In this document: positions 1 through 7,990 of the stretch, piece by piece | Layout of the letters: the number at the start of each line of letters is the position of its first letter | Position numbering within the stretch: position 1 is the stretch's first letter | Source: Roseburia sp. | GTDB lineage: Bacteria > Bacillota > Clostridia > Lachnospirales > Lachnospiraceae | Direction of reading: 5' to 3' | Length of the DNA: 46,855 bases | Assembly (NCBI GenBank): GCA_023664685.1 | Contig: JAMPFC010000014.1 | Coordinates: forward strand, 1 to 46,855 | Made by a program: the position numbers and the translations under genes | The notes under the pieces: model-generated | The model's input: only the letters and a program-made list of their open reading frames with translations | Databases searched by the model: none | What the model was told of the DNA's origin: nothing

Positions 1-70
1 AATATCATAAAGAGAAAAAGAATGGTAAGTTGCCAACGATTACTTGACACAAACAAATTTTTAACAGTAG

Positions 71-99
71 TTGCCTTTTTTAGAATAGTAAGGTAGAAT
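71..99 (+). promoter_or_regulatory. Predicted sigma-A promoter of the phosphatase gene
   Basis: TTGCCT (71-76) and TAGAAT (94-99) are separated by 17 bp, in an AT-rich region about 78 bases before the start codon. A TTGACA at 44-49 has no good -10 partner. Prediction by eye only. Confidence 0.45.
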
Positions 100-176
100 A
101 TATACTGATAAAATTAAGATAAAATTTCGATAAGAAAAGAAAAAGCCTTGACTAGATAAGGAGGGTTTGTAGGCTT

Positions 177-662
177 ATGAAGGAATATAACCATATGATA
201 AAAATACTTTTCGTCTGCCACGGCAACATCTGCCGCTCTCCTATGGCGGAATACTTATTCCGTGATAAAATCGAAAAACTGGGACTATCCTCCCGGTTTC
301 ACATTGCCTCTGCTGCTACAAGCACAGAGGAACTTGGGAATGCGCCCCATCATGGGACACAAAAAATTTTGTCTGACCTCGGGATCAGCTGTTATGGCAA
401 GCGGGCTGTCCAGATCAAAAAGAAAGACTATGATTCCTATGATCTTATTATCGGCATGGACGATCGGAATGTCCAGAACATGCAACGCATCTTTGGCGGC
501 GACCCGAAACATAAAATCTATAAATATCTCGATTTTTCAGAAAATCCGAGAAACATTGCCGACCCGTGGTATACCGGAAATTTCAAACGGACTTATGAGG
601 ATATACTGGAGGCCGGGGAGGCTCTTTTGGGGTATCTGGAAAAAGAGGGGATGATCTACTAA
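177..662 (+). CDS. Low molecular weight protein-tyrosine phosphatase
   Basis: Cytosolic phosphatase of the LMW-PTP/arsenate reductase-like family, 161 aa, the usual length. The catalytic P-loop C-x5-R is seen as CHGNICRS (Cys14 to Arg20), and the general-acid loop as DPWYTGNF near residue 129. The family hydrolyses phosphotyrosine through a phosphocysteine intermediate and often acts on bacterial tyrosine kinases, for example in exopolysaccharide control. No such kinase is visible here. The start at 177 is chosen because AAGGAGGG lies 11 bases upstream (158-165). An internal ATG at 195, which matches the usual family N-terminus, lacks an equally placed site. The gene stands alone and faces the toxin-antitoxin pair that follows. 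Function is confident; substrate unknown. Confidence 0.9.
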   Translation: MKEYNHMIKILFVCHGNICRSPMAEYLFRDKIEKLGLSSRFHIASAATSTEELGNAPHHGTQKILSDLGISCYGKRAVQIKKKDYDSYDLIIGMDDRNVQNMQRIFGGDPKHKIYKYLDFSENPRNIADPWYTGNFKRTYEDILEAGEALLGYLEKEGMIY

Positions 663-681
663 AACCTATCCTATCCACCTG

Positions 682-987
682 CTACCTCACATTTTCATAA
701 TGTGTCCACATTCTTACAACTTTCACAATTCCCTCATAAACCTCGCCGGTTTCATCGACAAGTTTATCCTCATTCGGCAATACCTGATAAACAAAACGAT
801 GCTGCATATTTATCCTCCTAGAATAAAATCCAGAAAGATTTCCCATCAATTTTTCGTACGTTGGCGGAGTTTGGTATGGGCATATTTTTACAATATCCAA
901 AAGTCGTATGACTTTCTTTTTAAGACCTGCTCTTTCAATCAATTTTCGATCTTTCATTGCCTGAGGCGAAAAAAATATTTTATACAT
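682..987 (-). CDS. yoeB: Type II toxin, YoeB/Txe family mRNA interferase
   Basis: Toxin of about 101 aa in the RelE superfamily, YoeB branch. Family members cleave mRNA in the ribosomal A site. Family features seen are the basic core with GFYSRRIN and HRFVYQV, and the C-terminal HY pair (MWTHYENVR), corresponding to the catalytic His-Tyr end of YoeB. The extra TTG-initiated codons upstream are rejected. The ATG at 987 overlaps the antitoxin stop by one base (TAATG), the coupling expected for this pair. The C-terminus carries a short tail after HY, slightly longer than classical YoeB. It is transcribed from the antitoxin promoter. Confidence 0.9.
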   Translation of the reverse strand: MYKIFFSPQAMKDRKLIERAGLKKKVIRLLDIVKICPYQTPPTYEKLMGNLSGFYSRRINMQHRFVYQVLPNEDKLVDETGEVYEGIVKVVRMWTHYENVR

Positions 988-1232
988 TACCAATCATCAC
1001 CATACTCTATACAATCCTCCAACTTCGTATTCCCGCCTTCAATAATAGATTCTGCCAGCCCGGGAATATTGTTTAAGTAAATGGTCTCCTGCAATGCCCT
1101 GTAATCATCTTCAGAGATCAAAACAGCATTTCCATTTTTTCCAACAATAAGTGTCGGATCGCTGTAGGTATTTACATTCTCTACTAACTTATATAAATCC
1201 TTTCTTGCATTCGTTATATTGATCGTTGGCAT
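987..1232 (-). CDS. yefM: Type II antitoxin, Phd/YefM family
   Basis: 81 aa antitoxin. The N-terminus (ITNARKDLYKLVENVN) is the Phd/YefM DNA-binding fold and VLISEDDYRALQET is the family signature. The acidic C-terminus (LEDCIEYGDDW) is the typical toxin-wrapping tail. It should neutralise the downstream toxin and repress the shared promoter. AGGAAAGGGG lies just before the ATG. Start at 1232 follows family length. Confidence 0.92.
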   Translation of the reverse strand: MPTINITNARKDLYKLVENVNTYSDPTLIVGKNGNAVLISEDDYRALQETIYLNNIPGLAESIIEGGNTKLEDCIEYGDDW

Positions 1233-1269
1233 CCTGATCCCCTTTCCTCATGTTATATTTATATGCTTT

Positions 1270-1298
1270 ATTGTAGCGTACGCAATATCGTACGTCAA
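1270..1298 (-). promoter_or_regulatory. yefM-yoeB promoter with twin CGTACG operator
   Basis: On the minus strand TTGACG (1298-1293) and TACAAT (1275-1270) are 17 bp apart. Two palindromic CGTACG hexamers (1289-1294 and 1277-1282) lie between and over them, 12 bp centre to centre. YefM proteins are known to bind paired palindromes with a TGTACA core at this position, so these are likely the autorepression sites with a variant core. Confidence 0.7.
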
Positions 1299-1328
1299 GC
1301 GCGAATTTAGAAAAAGGCTTCTCCCCTC

Positions 1329-2801
1329 TCACTCCTCCACCAAAACTCGTTCTTCCCCCGTTGACGTAAAAAAATATGTCCTTACATCCTCTTCTTCATC
1401 ATCAAACACAGCGTCAAATTCATAATATAGATCACTATCATATCCAAGTTTGAAAAACGCCGGATCCTCCCGGGTGATCCATGTAAAAGTTCCCATATCC
1501 AGATCATAACAAGCCATTCTTCCCTTGCGCTTTTCATGATCTGGCAGGCTTAGATAAACCGTTCCCTCTACCATCGCAATGCACTTGGCATCATTGACGA
1601 TCATATGCTCCGCATATACCGTTTCGTCGTCCTTGTCGCTGAGGCATTTTCCACTCCGTTGTTTTACATGGGATTTCATACATTCTGACAATTCCTTTTC
1701 ATAGCGGAGACCGGAACTGGCGCCATCCTTATTCTTCCCGGTGCTGAATATCATATACTCAAACTGATAGGTTCCCTGATTCAGCCACCCTGCCTCGACT
1801 TGGATATAAAGCCTCCCCTCTTGCCAGAATAACTGATCGGGTACACAAAGATCCATATTCTCAACCCCGGCTGCCTGTGCGGCTGCATCGTTTATCTGTT
1901 CCCATGTCACAAAACACTGTTCCTTTTCGCCATCATTTCTCCAGATCTGTTCTTCGGCCGCCCATGCGTCCTCTTCCGCCTGCATGATATAAAAAAATTC
2001 TTCTTCGTTTTGCGCTTTATTCAGTATGACCCAGCTATAATTGGAAAACTCCCTTCCTTTTTTCCATTTTGCAGAATCTTTTTTCTGCGTATACAATTCT
2101 TTGCCTTTTACCATGATATAATGGTCATTCACACGGAAAACATCAACAAACACCCTATATCCGCCATTCTCTTCTGAAACCTTTTTCTTTTTCTTCAGAT
2201 CATACTTGATCACCTTGTTCGCTTCTTCATGCCCCTCACAGAGATAAAAATAATAATCCGAATCTGCGTACAACGGAGACATCGCCTCCTCGATCACCAG
2301 TTTCTTTGCTTCAAAAAAACGGACGACATCCTGTCCATTTGTATCCTTCACGATTGGCGCGCGGTATGTAAGTTCTTTATCGGTCTCTGTAAATGACACA
2401 TGATAATACAGCCAGTCCTGATCTACATATACAATCTGCACATGTTTATTCTCTTCCCACTCACTGATACATTCGCGATGCGTGCCATCGATGCTTGCCT
2501 GCATAATCTTGCTGTCATCCTCCGTTACATAATACAGGTTCGTATCCGTGCAGAAACGGTGGCGGCTCATGTCCTGCCCTGCCTCTTTACGAGACGTTTT
2601 ATCATCTCTGTTCTCTACCGCAGAACCACTTACCGCATTTTCCTTTATGGCATCTCCGCTGACTGCCTCACCGCTCACTGCACTACCAGACACAGCATCT
2701 CCTTCTGTCAATCCGGCATACTCACCACCACAGCCGGTTATACAGCCAGTACACAAGACGGCACATAATAATAAAAGCGGCACTCTCCTTCTCCCCATCA
2801 T
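1329..2801 (-). CDS. Predicted lipoprotein with AVSG repeats, last gene of blaI-blaR1 operon
   Basis: 490 aa exported protein. The signal peptide ends in lipobox-like Cys residues (LCTGC or ITGC, then GGEYAG), so membrane anchoring through lipid is likely. Residues about 30-65 are a low-complexity tract of AVSG units. The rest looks like a beta-rich family of unknown function with repeated aromatic YYF and LYY motifs, probably a repeated-strand sensor or propeller-like domain (inference). It is a paralogue of the gene just upstream, from which it is separated by two bases. GGAGGA lies 9-10 bases before ATG 2801. The first about 80 residues are almost identical to the paralogue while the remainder is clearly diverged. 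Function unknown; operon position suggests it belongs to the stimulus detected by the membrane protease. Confidence 0.8.
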   Translation of the reverse strand: MMGRRRVPLLLLCAVLCTGCITGCGGEYAGLTEGDAVSGSAVSGEAVSGDAIKENAVSGSAVENRDDKTSRKEAGQDMSRHRFCTDTNLYYVTEDDSKIMQASIDGTHRECISEWEENKHVQIVYVDQDWLYYHVSFTETDKELTYRAPIVKDTNGQDVVRFFEAKKLVIEEAMSPLYADSDYYFYLCEGHEEANKVIKYDLKKKKKVSEENGGYRVFVDVFRVNDHYIMVKGKELYTQKKDSAKWKKGREFSNYSWVILNKAQNEEEFFYIMQAEEDAWAAEEQIWRNDGEKEQCFVTWEQINDAAAQAAGVENMDLCVPDQLFWQEGRLYIQVEAGWLNQGTYQFEYMIFSTGKNKDGASSGLRYEKELSECMKSHVKQRSGKCLSDKDDETVYAEHMIVNDAKCIAMVEGTVYLSLPDHEKRKGRMACYDLDMGTFTWITREDPAFFKLGYDSDLYYEFDAVFDDEEEDVRTYFFTSTGEERVLVEE

Positions 2802-2803
2802 CT

Positions 2804-4285
2804 CTAGTTATCCTCCACAAACCATCCGTCACCTTCTTTATCTGCAGATGGCGGATACTCCCATGCTTCAACGAAATCATTATAATCATAGTTTTCATAT
2901 GCATTGGCAAAGTCAGACCAATCGGCATAATCATATTTAAGCATATGAAATTCGGGATCCTTTTTACTGATCCACTGGAATTTCCCGGTGAAAAGATCAT
3001 AACATGCCACCCGTCCCTTATCCTTGTCATAGTCAAACAGGCTCAGATAAGCGTTTCCCTCAGCCATCGCAATGCACTGGGCTTCATTTACGAGCATATG
3101 CTCCACAAATACCGTTTCCCCATCCTCCGGAGCATCTTCATCGATATCCGTCCATTTTCCGCTCCGTTCTTTTACGTAGGATTTCATGCATTCGGTCAGC
3201 TCCTTTTCATAGCGAAGTCCGGAAGCCCCTTCTTTTTCTCCTTTACTAAATATCATATATCCCATATGATAGGTTTTTCCTTCCATCCAACCGGTCTGCA
3301 TCTGGAGATACAGCCTGCCCTCCTGCCAGAATATATTATTCAGCCTGCAGACATCCAGTTTTTCTACTCCTGTCGCTTCCTTTGCGGCGTGGTCTAACTG
3401 CTCCCATGTCACAAAATTTTGTACCTGAGTCCCATCATACCGCATGATCTCAATACGCAAATCCAGCTTCCCTATTGTGACATAGCGGGGATAGAAAATC
3501 TCCTCTTCATCCCTTTGTGCAATCATCCATACATCGCTGCTCCACCCTGTATAATCCGATAGCTCTTCCCACTGTCCGGAATCTGTCTTTTGGCTATAAA
3601 TCATGTTCTCGTCCGCCATGACATAATGCCCCTTTACCCGGAAAATCTCCCCCATAAGGTTTGTTTCTGAGACCTTTTCCTTTCTTTTCAGGTCATACTT
3701 TACCACATTGTCGTCGTAATCCTCGTAAAAATAATAATCCGAATCCGCATACCGCGGAATCAGCAGCTCATCTCTCACAAGCTCTTCCTCTTTGGAAAAT
3801 TGGACGACATCCTGCCCTTTTGCATCTTTCTCGATCGGCGCGCGGTATGTGACCTCATACTCCCAGTCAAAATTCACATCATAATACAGCCAATTTTCAT
3901 CGGCATATACGACTTCCACCATTATCTCTTCATTCTTTTTAAGCGGCCATTCCCGGATACATTTGCCATGCGTGCCATCGCCCCTTGCCTGCATCAGTTT
4001 TTCCTCATTCTCTGATACATAATACAGATTTGTATCCGTGCAGAAACGATGGCGGCTCATGTCCTGCCCTGCCTCTTTACGAGACATTTTGCCATCTCTG
4101 TTCTCCACCGCAGAACCGCTTACCGCATTTTCCTTTATGGCATCTCCGCTGACTGCCTCACCGCTCACTGCACTGCCGGATACAGCATCTCCTTCTGTCA
4201 ATCCGGCATACTCACCGCCACAGCCGGTCAACACGCCTGCACATAACATGATACAACATAAAATTAAGAGCTTGCATTTCCGCAT
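2804..4285 (-). CDS. Predicted lipoprotein with AVSG repeats, paralogue
   Basis: 493 aa. The start is placed at ATG 4285 (MRKCKLLIL), preceded by GGGAGGAAT; a 25-codon upstream extension has no signal. The signal peptide ends at lipobox LTGC, followed by GGEYAGLTEGDAV and several AVSG units. The mature part resembles the adjacent lipoprotein throughout: YRAPI, YADSDYYFY and LRYEKEL.ECMKS are shared. It adds an acidic, tyrosine-rich C-terminus (DYNDFVEAWEYPP). It lies 32 bases after the BlaR1-type gene and two bases before the second lipoprotein, so all four genes form one transcription unit. I recognise no enzymatic motif. Confidence 0.82.
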   Translation of the reverse strand: MRKCKLLILCCIMLCAGVLTGCGGEYAGLTEGDAVSGSAVSGEAVSGDAIKENAVSGSAVENRDGKMSRKEAGQDMSRHRFCTDTNLYYVSENEEKLMQARGDGTHGKCIREWPLKKNEEIMVEVVYADENWLYYDVNFDWEYEVTYRAPIEKDAKGQDVVQFSKEEELVRDELLIPRYADSDYYFYEDYDDNVVKYDLKRKEKVSETNLMGEIFRVKGHYVMADENMIYSQKTDSGQWEELSDYTGWSSDVWMIAQRDEEEIFYPRYVTIGKLDLRIEIMRYDGTQVQNFVTWEQLDHAAKEATGVEKLDVCRLNNIFWQEGRLYLQMQTGWMEGKTYHMGYMIFSKGEKEGASGLRYEKELTECMKSYVKERSGKWTDIDEDAPEDGETVFVEHMLVNEAQCIAMAEGNAYLSLFDYDKDKGRVACYDLFTGKFQWISKKDPEFHMLKYDYADWSDFANAYENYDYNDFVEAWEYPPSADKEGDGWFVEDN

Positions 4286-4317
4286 AAAACATTCCTCCCG
4301 TTGACGTAAGATATTGA

Positions 4318-6075
4318 TTACCCGAGTGCCTCCATTTTCGTGATCTCCCACACCGGCCACTGTGCATAAACGGACTGTGCCATAAACCGCTCACAAAGAT
4401 AACGGTATTTCTGTTTGATGACTTTCGACGATCCATCCGCATAAAAAACCCGAATTTTTTCTTTCGAACAGATTTCCACATGCGACGAGTCGATTTCTTT
4501 CAGCGAAGCCGCCGAAACGGACTTTACTTCCTCCCGGATCCCGCGTTTATGATAATTGGCAACGAGCGCGCACTGCTGTTCATACGCTTCACTTCCCACA
4601 GCCAGTACATGATCCATATTCGTAATGTCCCCTGTGTTTACCGCATTTGTAAAAATTTGTATGTAGTTTTTAAATGCCTCCTGCGGAGTTGCCGCATAGA
4701 CAGCCTGATTTTCTCCACCCGCCGGCTCACTCTCAAAAAACAGGGTTTTTGTTTCGTCTCCATAATCTCCGGTCTGGAATATCATGTCGGCAGTCTGGTT
4801 AAAATTCGGAGACCATCCCACATATGCACCTGACGGCACGCTTGTGTCCCGGTCATTTTCATAACCCCGTGCTGCGGTCGTTTTTTCGGAAACCGCATCT
4901 ACCGCTGACCCGCTGACCGCCTTTTCGCCCTGCTCATCCGATGCCTGCTTTTTCTCTCTGGCAAGAGGGTCAAGCCCGGTACTGCATGTGACACTGACTG
5001 CCGCAAGCAAAATAACGGTCATAGGAAAAAGAAGCCACTTCGGATACTTCTTTTTCCGGCTGATCGCCCGGATCCGCTGCTCCATCTCCTTTCCTCTTCT
5101 GCTCATTGGCATCATCGGATAAAGGAAATCTCCCCACGCACGGTTTCCAGCCAGACGGACTAGCATTTCCCCATAACAAAATCTCTTTTCTTCACCGAGC
5201 AGACGGATCGTCGTCTCATCACAGAAAAGTTCCGCATCTTTTTTAGAATACAGGGCAGCCAGCCACAAAAACGGATGGAACCAGTATACAGATACCAAAA
5301 GCATCCGGAGCATCGCCCAGATATGGTCTCCATGCCGGTAATGTACAAATTCATGGGCGATCATCTGTTTTAAATCCTCTTCATCCGCCTTCCCCGAAGT
5401 GATAAGCCCCTTGGGAATGTAGATCGCCGGACGGAAAAAGCCATACAGACACGGATTTTTCAGATCATATACCGTATATATTTTTATATTTTCCCGCTCT
5501 CCGTAAAACTTTCTGTTCTTTTTCAGGCGGCAGAGCAGACGGGCATTAGACAGAAAAACCATCAGAAAAAGAAATACCGCACCGGCAAGCCAGAGCCGGC
5601 ATAAAAATCGGCTTGTGTCCGCGCCGCCGGCTCCTCTTCCTGACTTCGTTCCGGAAGGCTTCCCCTCCCTGTATTGTTCTCCTGCAGAAGCTCCTTTTGT
5701 CATAACCTCCTGCGCAGAAAACTCCTGTGTATCGTCTCCCGCTGCCAAAGTTTCCTTCACCGCAAAATTTTCCGTATCGTTCCCAGAGGAATACTGTGAT
5801 ACCGGCACCGTCTCATTTCCTGTTCCGGACTCTGCCTCATAAACTTCAGGCTCCGCCCCGGCAGTTTCCTCTACCGGAAGCACCTCTGAGATAAAATTGG
5901 ACACACTGACCGGCGTTGATATAAAATTCACCGGTATGAGAAAGCGCACCAAAACCACGAGCCAGAGCGCATAAACTGCCACATATGGAATTTTTCCTGT
6001 AAACAATCTTCGAATGCCAAAAACCATCATGATCAGCAAAGAAGATTCGATCAGCCATGCTAAAAACCGTCCCAT
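4318..6075 (-). CDS. BlaR1/MecR1-type M56 membrane zinc peptidase with non-PBP outer domain
   Basis: 585 aa from ATG 6075, which has GAGGA five bases upstream; further upstream ATG 6087 and GTG 6117 are less well placed. The N-terminus has two membrane helices, then a Ser/Thr/Glu-rich loop, a third helix near 165-180, and the M56 zinc protease motif HEFVHYRHGDH (HExxH at 241-245) with the downstream Glu in KKDAELFCDE. A last helix sits near 350-365. In classical BlaR1 the outer domain is penicillin-binding. Here the C-terminal 200 residues lack SxxK/SxN/KTG motifs. They instead contain an AVSGSAV tract and a segment (EAFKNYIQIFTNAVNTGD and after) that looks like an NTF2/DUF4878-type fold. Likely role: sense an envelope signal and cleave the BlaI repressor. 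Beta-lactam sensing is not supported. Confidence 0.83.
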   Translation of the reverse strand: MGRFLAWLIESSLLIMMVFGIRRLFTGKIPYVAVYALWLVVLVRFLIPVNFISTPVSVSNFISEVLPVEETAGAEPEVYEAESGTGNETVPVSQYSSGNDTENFAVKETLAAGDDTQEFSAQEVMTKGASAGEQYREGKPSGTKSGRGAGGADTSRFLCRLWLAGAVFLFLMVFLSNARLLCRLKKNRKFYGERENIKIYTVYDLKNPCLYGFFRPAIYIPKGLITSGKADEEDLKQMIAHEFVHYRHGDHIWAMLRMLLVSVYWFHPFLWLAALYSKKDAELFCDETTIRLLGEEKRFCYGEMLVRLAGNRAWGDFLYPMMPMSRRGKEMEQRIRAISRKKKYPKWLLFPMTVILLAAVSVTCSTGLDPLAREKKQASDEQGEKAVSGSAVDAVSEKTTAARGYENDRDTSVPSGAYVGWSPNFNQTADMIFQTGDYGDETKTLFFESEPAGGENQAVYAATPQEAFKNYIQIFTNAVNTGDITNMDHVLAVGSEAYEQQCALVANYHKRGIREEVKSVSAASLKEIDSSHVEICSKEKIRVFYADGSSKVIKQKYRYLCERFMAQSVYAQWPVWEITKMEALG

Positions 6076-6093
6076 ACTAATCCTCATTTCTGA

Positions 6094-6220
6094 GCGATTT
6101 ATCGCGAAGAACCGCACGAGAAATCTCGAAGAGTTTCTCGTGTCGGATCAGAGCAATTTGCTTTCGCTCAGAAACAAATTGCCCTATGAAAAATTGGCAT
6201 ATCAATGCAATTTTTCATAG
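6094..6220. promoter_or_regulatory. Series of four hairpins between blaI and blaR1-type gene
   Basis: Inverted repeats read directly: GCGA 6094-6097 with TCGC 6102-6105; CACGAGAAA 6115-6123 with TTTCTCGTG 6134-6142; GCAATTTG 6153-6160 with CAAATTGC 6175-6182; and a perfect 13-bp stem, CTATGAAAAATTG 6184-6196 with CAATTTTTCATAG 6208-6220. They fill nearly the whole 151-base gap. They may uncouple expression of the repressor from the protease or protect mRNA ends. None ends in a clear U-tract. Confidence 0.6.
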
Positions 6221-6226
6221 TATCCT

Positions 6227-6628
6227 CTACTTTCTCTTGTTATCCTCTTTCGCGTTTTGTTCCGCTTCTTCTAAAATCTCCCGCAGCTCCCGGATATCCT
6301 CTTTTGACAGATCGTTCTGGTTCACAAGGGCACTCATCATCATCCCGATGCTTCCGTCATAAATCCTCTGCAGAAAATCCCTCGTCTCCTGTACGACCAC
6401 ATCTTCTTTTTTTACTTTTGGGAAGAAATACTTTGCCTTCCCTTTTTCCTTATATCCAAGCAGTCCTTTTTCTGTCATCCGGCGCACCATCGTCGCGCTT
6501 GTACTCTTACTCCAGCCCGCACGTTCCTCCAAAAGCGGAACGATCTGCATGAGCGACCGGGGGGATTCCTCCCACAGACAGTTCATGACGTGCCATTCGC
6601 TGTTTGTCACACGAATTTCTTTTTTCAT
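6227..6628 (-). CDS. blaI: BlaI/MecI/CopY family transcriptional repressor
   Basis: 133 aa from ATG 6628, with AAGGAG six bases upstream; an upstream codon extension is rejected. The N-terminal winged helix runs through VTNSEWHVMNCLWEE, SKSTSATMVRRMTEKGLL (recognition helix) and YFFPKV, followed by a helical dimerisation/cleavage region. Family members bind as dimers to TACA/TGTA-like dyads and are inactivated when the partner M56 protease cuts them. Its partner is encoded directly downstream. It should repress its own promoter within the 3' end of hydF. Confidence 0.92.
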   Translation of the reverse strand: MKKEIRVTNSEWHVMNCLWEESPRSLMQIVPLLEERAGWSKSTSATMVRRMTEKGLLGYKEKGKAKYFFPKVKKEDVVVQETRDFLQRIYDGSIGMMMSALVNQNDLSKEDIRELREILEEAEQNAKEDNKRK

Positions 6629-6670
6629 TGCAGTCTCCTTCCACACATATACCGATCCATGTGTTTTACT

Positions 6671-6710
6671 TTGTAAACCTCATTATACAATAGAAGGTTT
6701 ATCATGTCAA
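6671..6710 (-). promoter_or_regulatory. Consensus promoter and dyads for the blaI operon
   Basis: On the minus strand TTGACA (6710-6705) and TATAAT (6687-6682) are exactly 17 bp apart. AAACCT...AGGTTT flanks the -10, and GTTTACaaaGTAAAA lies just downstream of it, a plausible BlaI operator. The -35 hexamer is made of the last codons of hydF (TTG ACA), so the promoter is embedded in that gene. Confidence 0.75.
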
Positions 6711-7898
6711 CCGCATTTCTGAAAAAATCTCGATGCTCCGTTCCAAAATCCCCTTCATATAAGCGATCGTGATCCCATAATTCGTAAACGGAACCTTTTG
6801 ATCCACAGCGCATTTCATGCGGTACTTTACCTCACGCTCATTCAGCATACAGCCGCCACAATGGATCACGAGGGAATACGGTGACAGCTCCTCCGGAAAT
6901 TCCCTGCCGGAACTCAACTCGATCTGAAGTTCCTTTCCGGTGTACTTCTTTAACCACCGCGGGATTTTTACGCTCCCGATATCATTGCATTGTCTGTGAT
7001 GCGTACAGCCCTCAGAAATGAGGATCCGGTCGCCGTCTTTCAAGTGTTTTACTGCCTCCACACCCCGGACTGCGGTCTCCAGATAGCCCTTATACCTCGC
7101 CATCAGTATGGAAAATGAAGTCAAGGGAATCTCCGGCGGCACATCCGCCGAGACGGTCTCAAACACCTGACTGTCCGTGATCACAAGGGCAGGCTTTTTC
7201 CCGAGTGCCGCCAGCGTCTTTTTGATTTCATTTTCTTTTATGACGATCGCTGTTGCATCCGCCTCTAATATATCACGGATCGTCTGCTGCTGCGGCAGGA
7301 TCAATCTCCCTTTGGGCGCCGCTTCATCAATGGGAACGACAAGGAGGACAAAATCGGAAGGCTTGAGCAAATCCCCGACGATACGCAGTTTTTCCTCATC
7401 CACTGCTGTCATTTTCCCGATCCGTTCTTTGCATTCATGGATTCCCGCCCCGGTGACAGCGCTCACATACTGCTCATTTTTCGCCGGCTCCGGAAGCTCT
7501 TCCAACAAATCCGATTTGTTTTTCAAGATCAGATAAGGGAGCTTTTTTTCCTCGAAAATAGCAATCAACTGCCTGTCAGCAGGAAGTAAGCCCTTTGTGC
7601 TGTCTGTCACCAGTAACGCAAGATCGGTTCGGTTCAATATCGTTTTTGTCCGTTTTACCCGGAGTTCCCCCAACTCTCCCACGTCATCAAAACCGGGGGT
7701 ATCTATGATCATGACCGGCCCTAATGGCAACAATTCCATTGCCTTCATGACCGGATCGGTCGTCGTCCCCGGCGTATCCGAGACAACCGCCATCTCCTGT
7801 CCGGTTATCGCATTTACCACACTTGATTTTCCGGCATTGCGGCAGCCAAAAAAGCCGATGTGAAGCCGCTCTGCCGAAGGTGTATCATTGAGTCCCAT
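6702..7898 (-). CDS. hydF: [FeFe]-hydrogenase H-cluster maturation GTPase HydF
   Basis: 398 aa scaffold protein on which the 2Fe subcluster of [FeFe]-hydrogenase is assembled. A P-loop GTPase domain covers about residues 10-170 (GCRNAGKSS at 18-26, DTPGTTTDP, DTPGFDD, NKSD). A dimerisation domain follows, then the cluster-binding domain with CTHHRQC and HCGGC (346-350), matching the C-x-H...HCxxC ligand pattern of HydF. The start at 7898 gives the family N-terminus (MGLNDTPSAERLHIGFFG). HydE and HydG are not in this window, so the maturation genes are dispersed. The organism is therefore expected to make an [FeFe]-hydrogenase. Confidence 0.96.
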   Translation of the reverse strand: MGLNDTPSAERLHIGFFGCRNAGKSSVVNAITGQEMAVVSDTPGTTTDPVMKAMELLPLGPVMIIDTPGFDDVGELGELRVKRTKTILNRTDLALLVTDSTKGLLPADRQLIAIFEEKKLPYLILKNKSDLLEELPEPAKNEQYVSAVTGAGIHECKERIGKMTAVDEEKLRIVGDLLKPSDFVLLVVPIDEAAPKGRLILPQQQTIRDILEADATAIVIKENEIKKTLAALGKKPALVITDSQVFETVSADVPPEIPLTSFSILMARYKGYLETAVRGVEAVKHLKDGDRILISEGCTHHRQCNDIGSVKIPRWLKKYTGKELQIELSSGREFPEELSPYSLVIHCGGCMLNEREVKYRMKCAVDQKVPFTNYGITIAYMKGILERSIEIFSEMRLT

Positions 7899-7918
7899 GT
7901 CCTTTCATCTCCTCATGC

Positions 7919-7987
7919 TAACACGATGACGCCATCGTGTTACTCTATTTCTGATTCAGGTGTCAAAAGCCCCTTTTTATTAAGGGG
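7919..7987 (-). promoter_or_regulatory. Two small hairpins and TTGACA upstream of hydF
   Basis: TAACACGATG 7919-7928 pairs with CATCGTGTTA 7933-7942 (10-bp stem, 4-base loop) inside the hydF leader. CCCCTT 7970-7975 pairs with AAGGGG 7982-7987 and on the minus strand is followed by CTTTTGACA. That TTGACA may be the hydF -35, but no clear -10 follows. The second hairpin could be a terminator for transcription entering from the palindrome. Confidence 0.4.
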
Positions 7988-7990
7988 ACT

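Noticed and set aside
4038-4304. Plus-strand frames with repeated PLTA/SPLTA motifs (also at 2548-2940)
   Set aside because: They are the antisense reading of the AVSG repeat segment of the lipoprotein genes; no ribosome binding site and the same artefact occurs in both paralogues.
4318-6628. Beta-lactam resistance sensor operon
   Set aside because: No penicillin-binding motifs in the sensor and no beta-lactamase or PBP gene in the operon.
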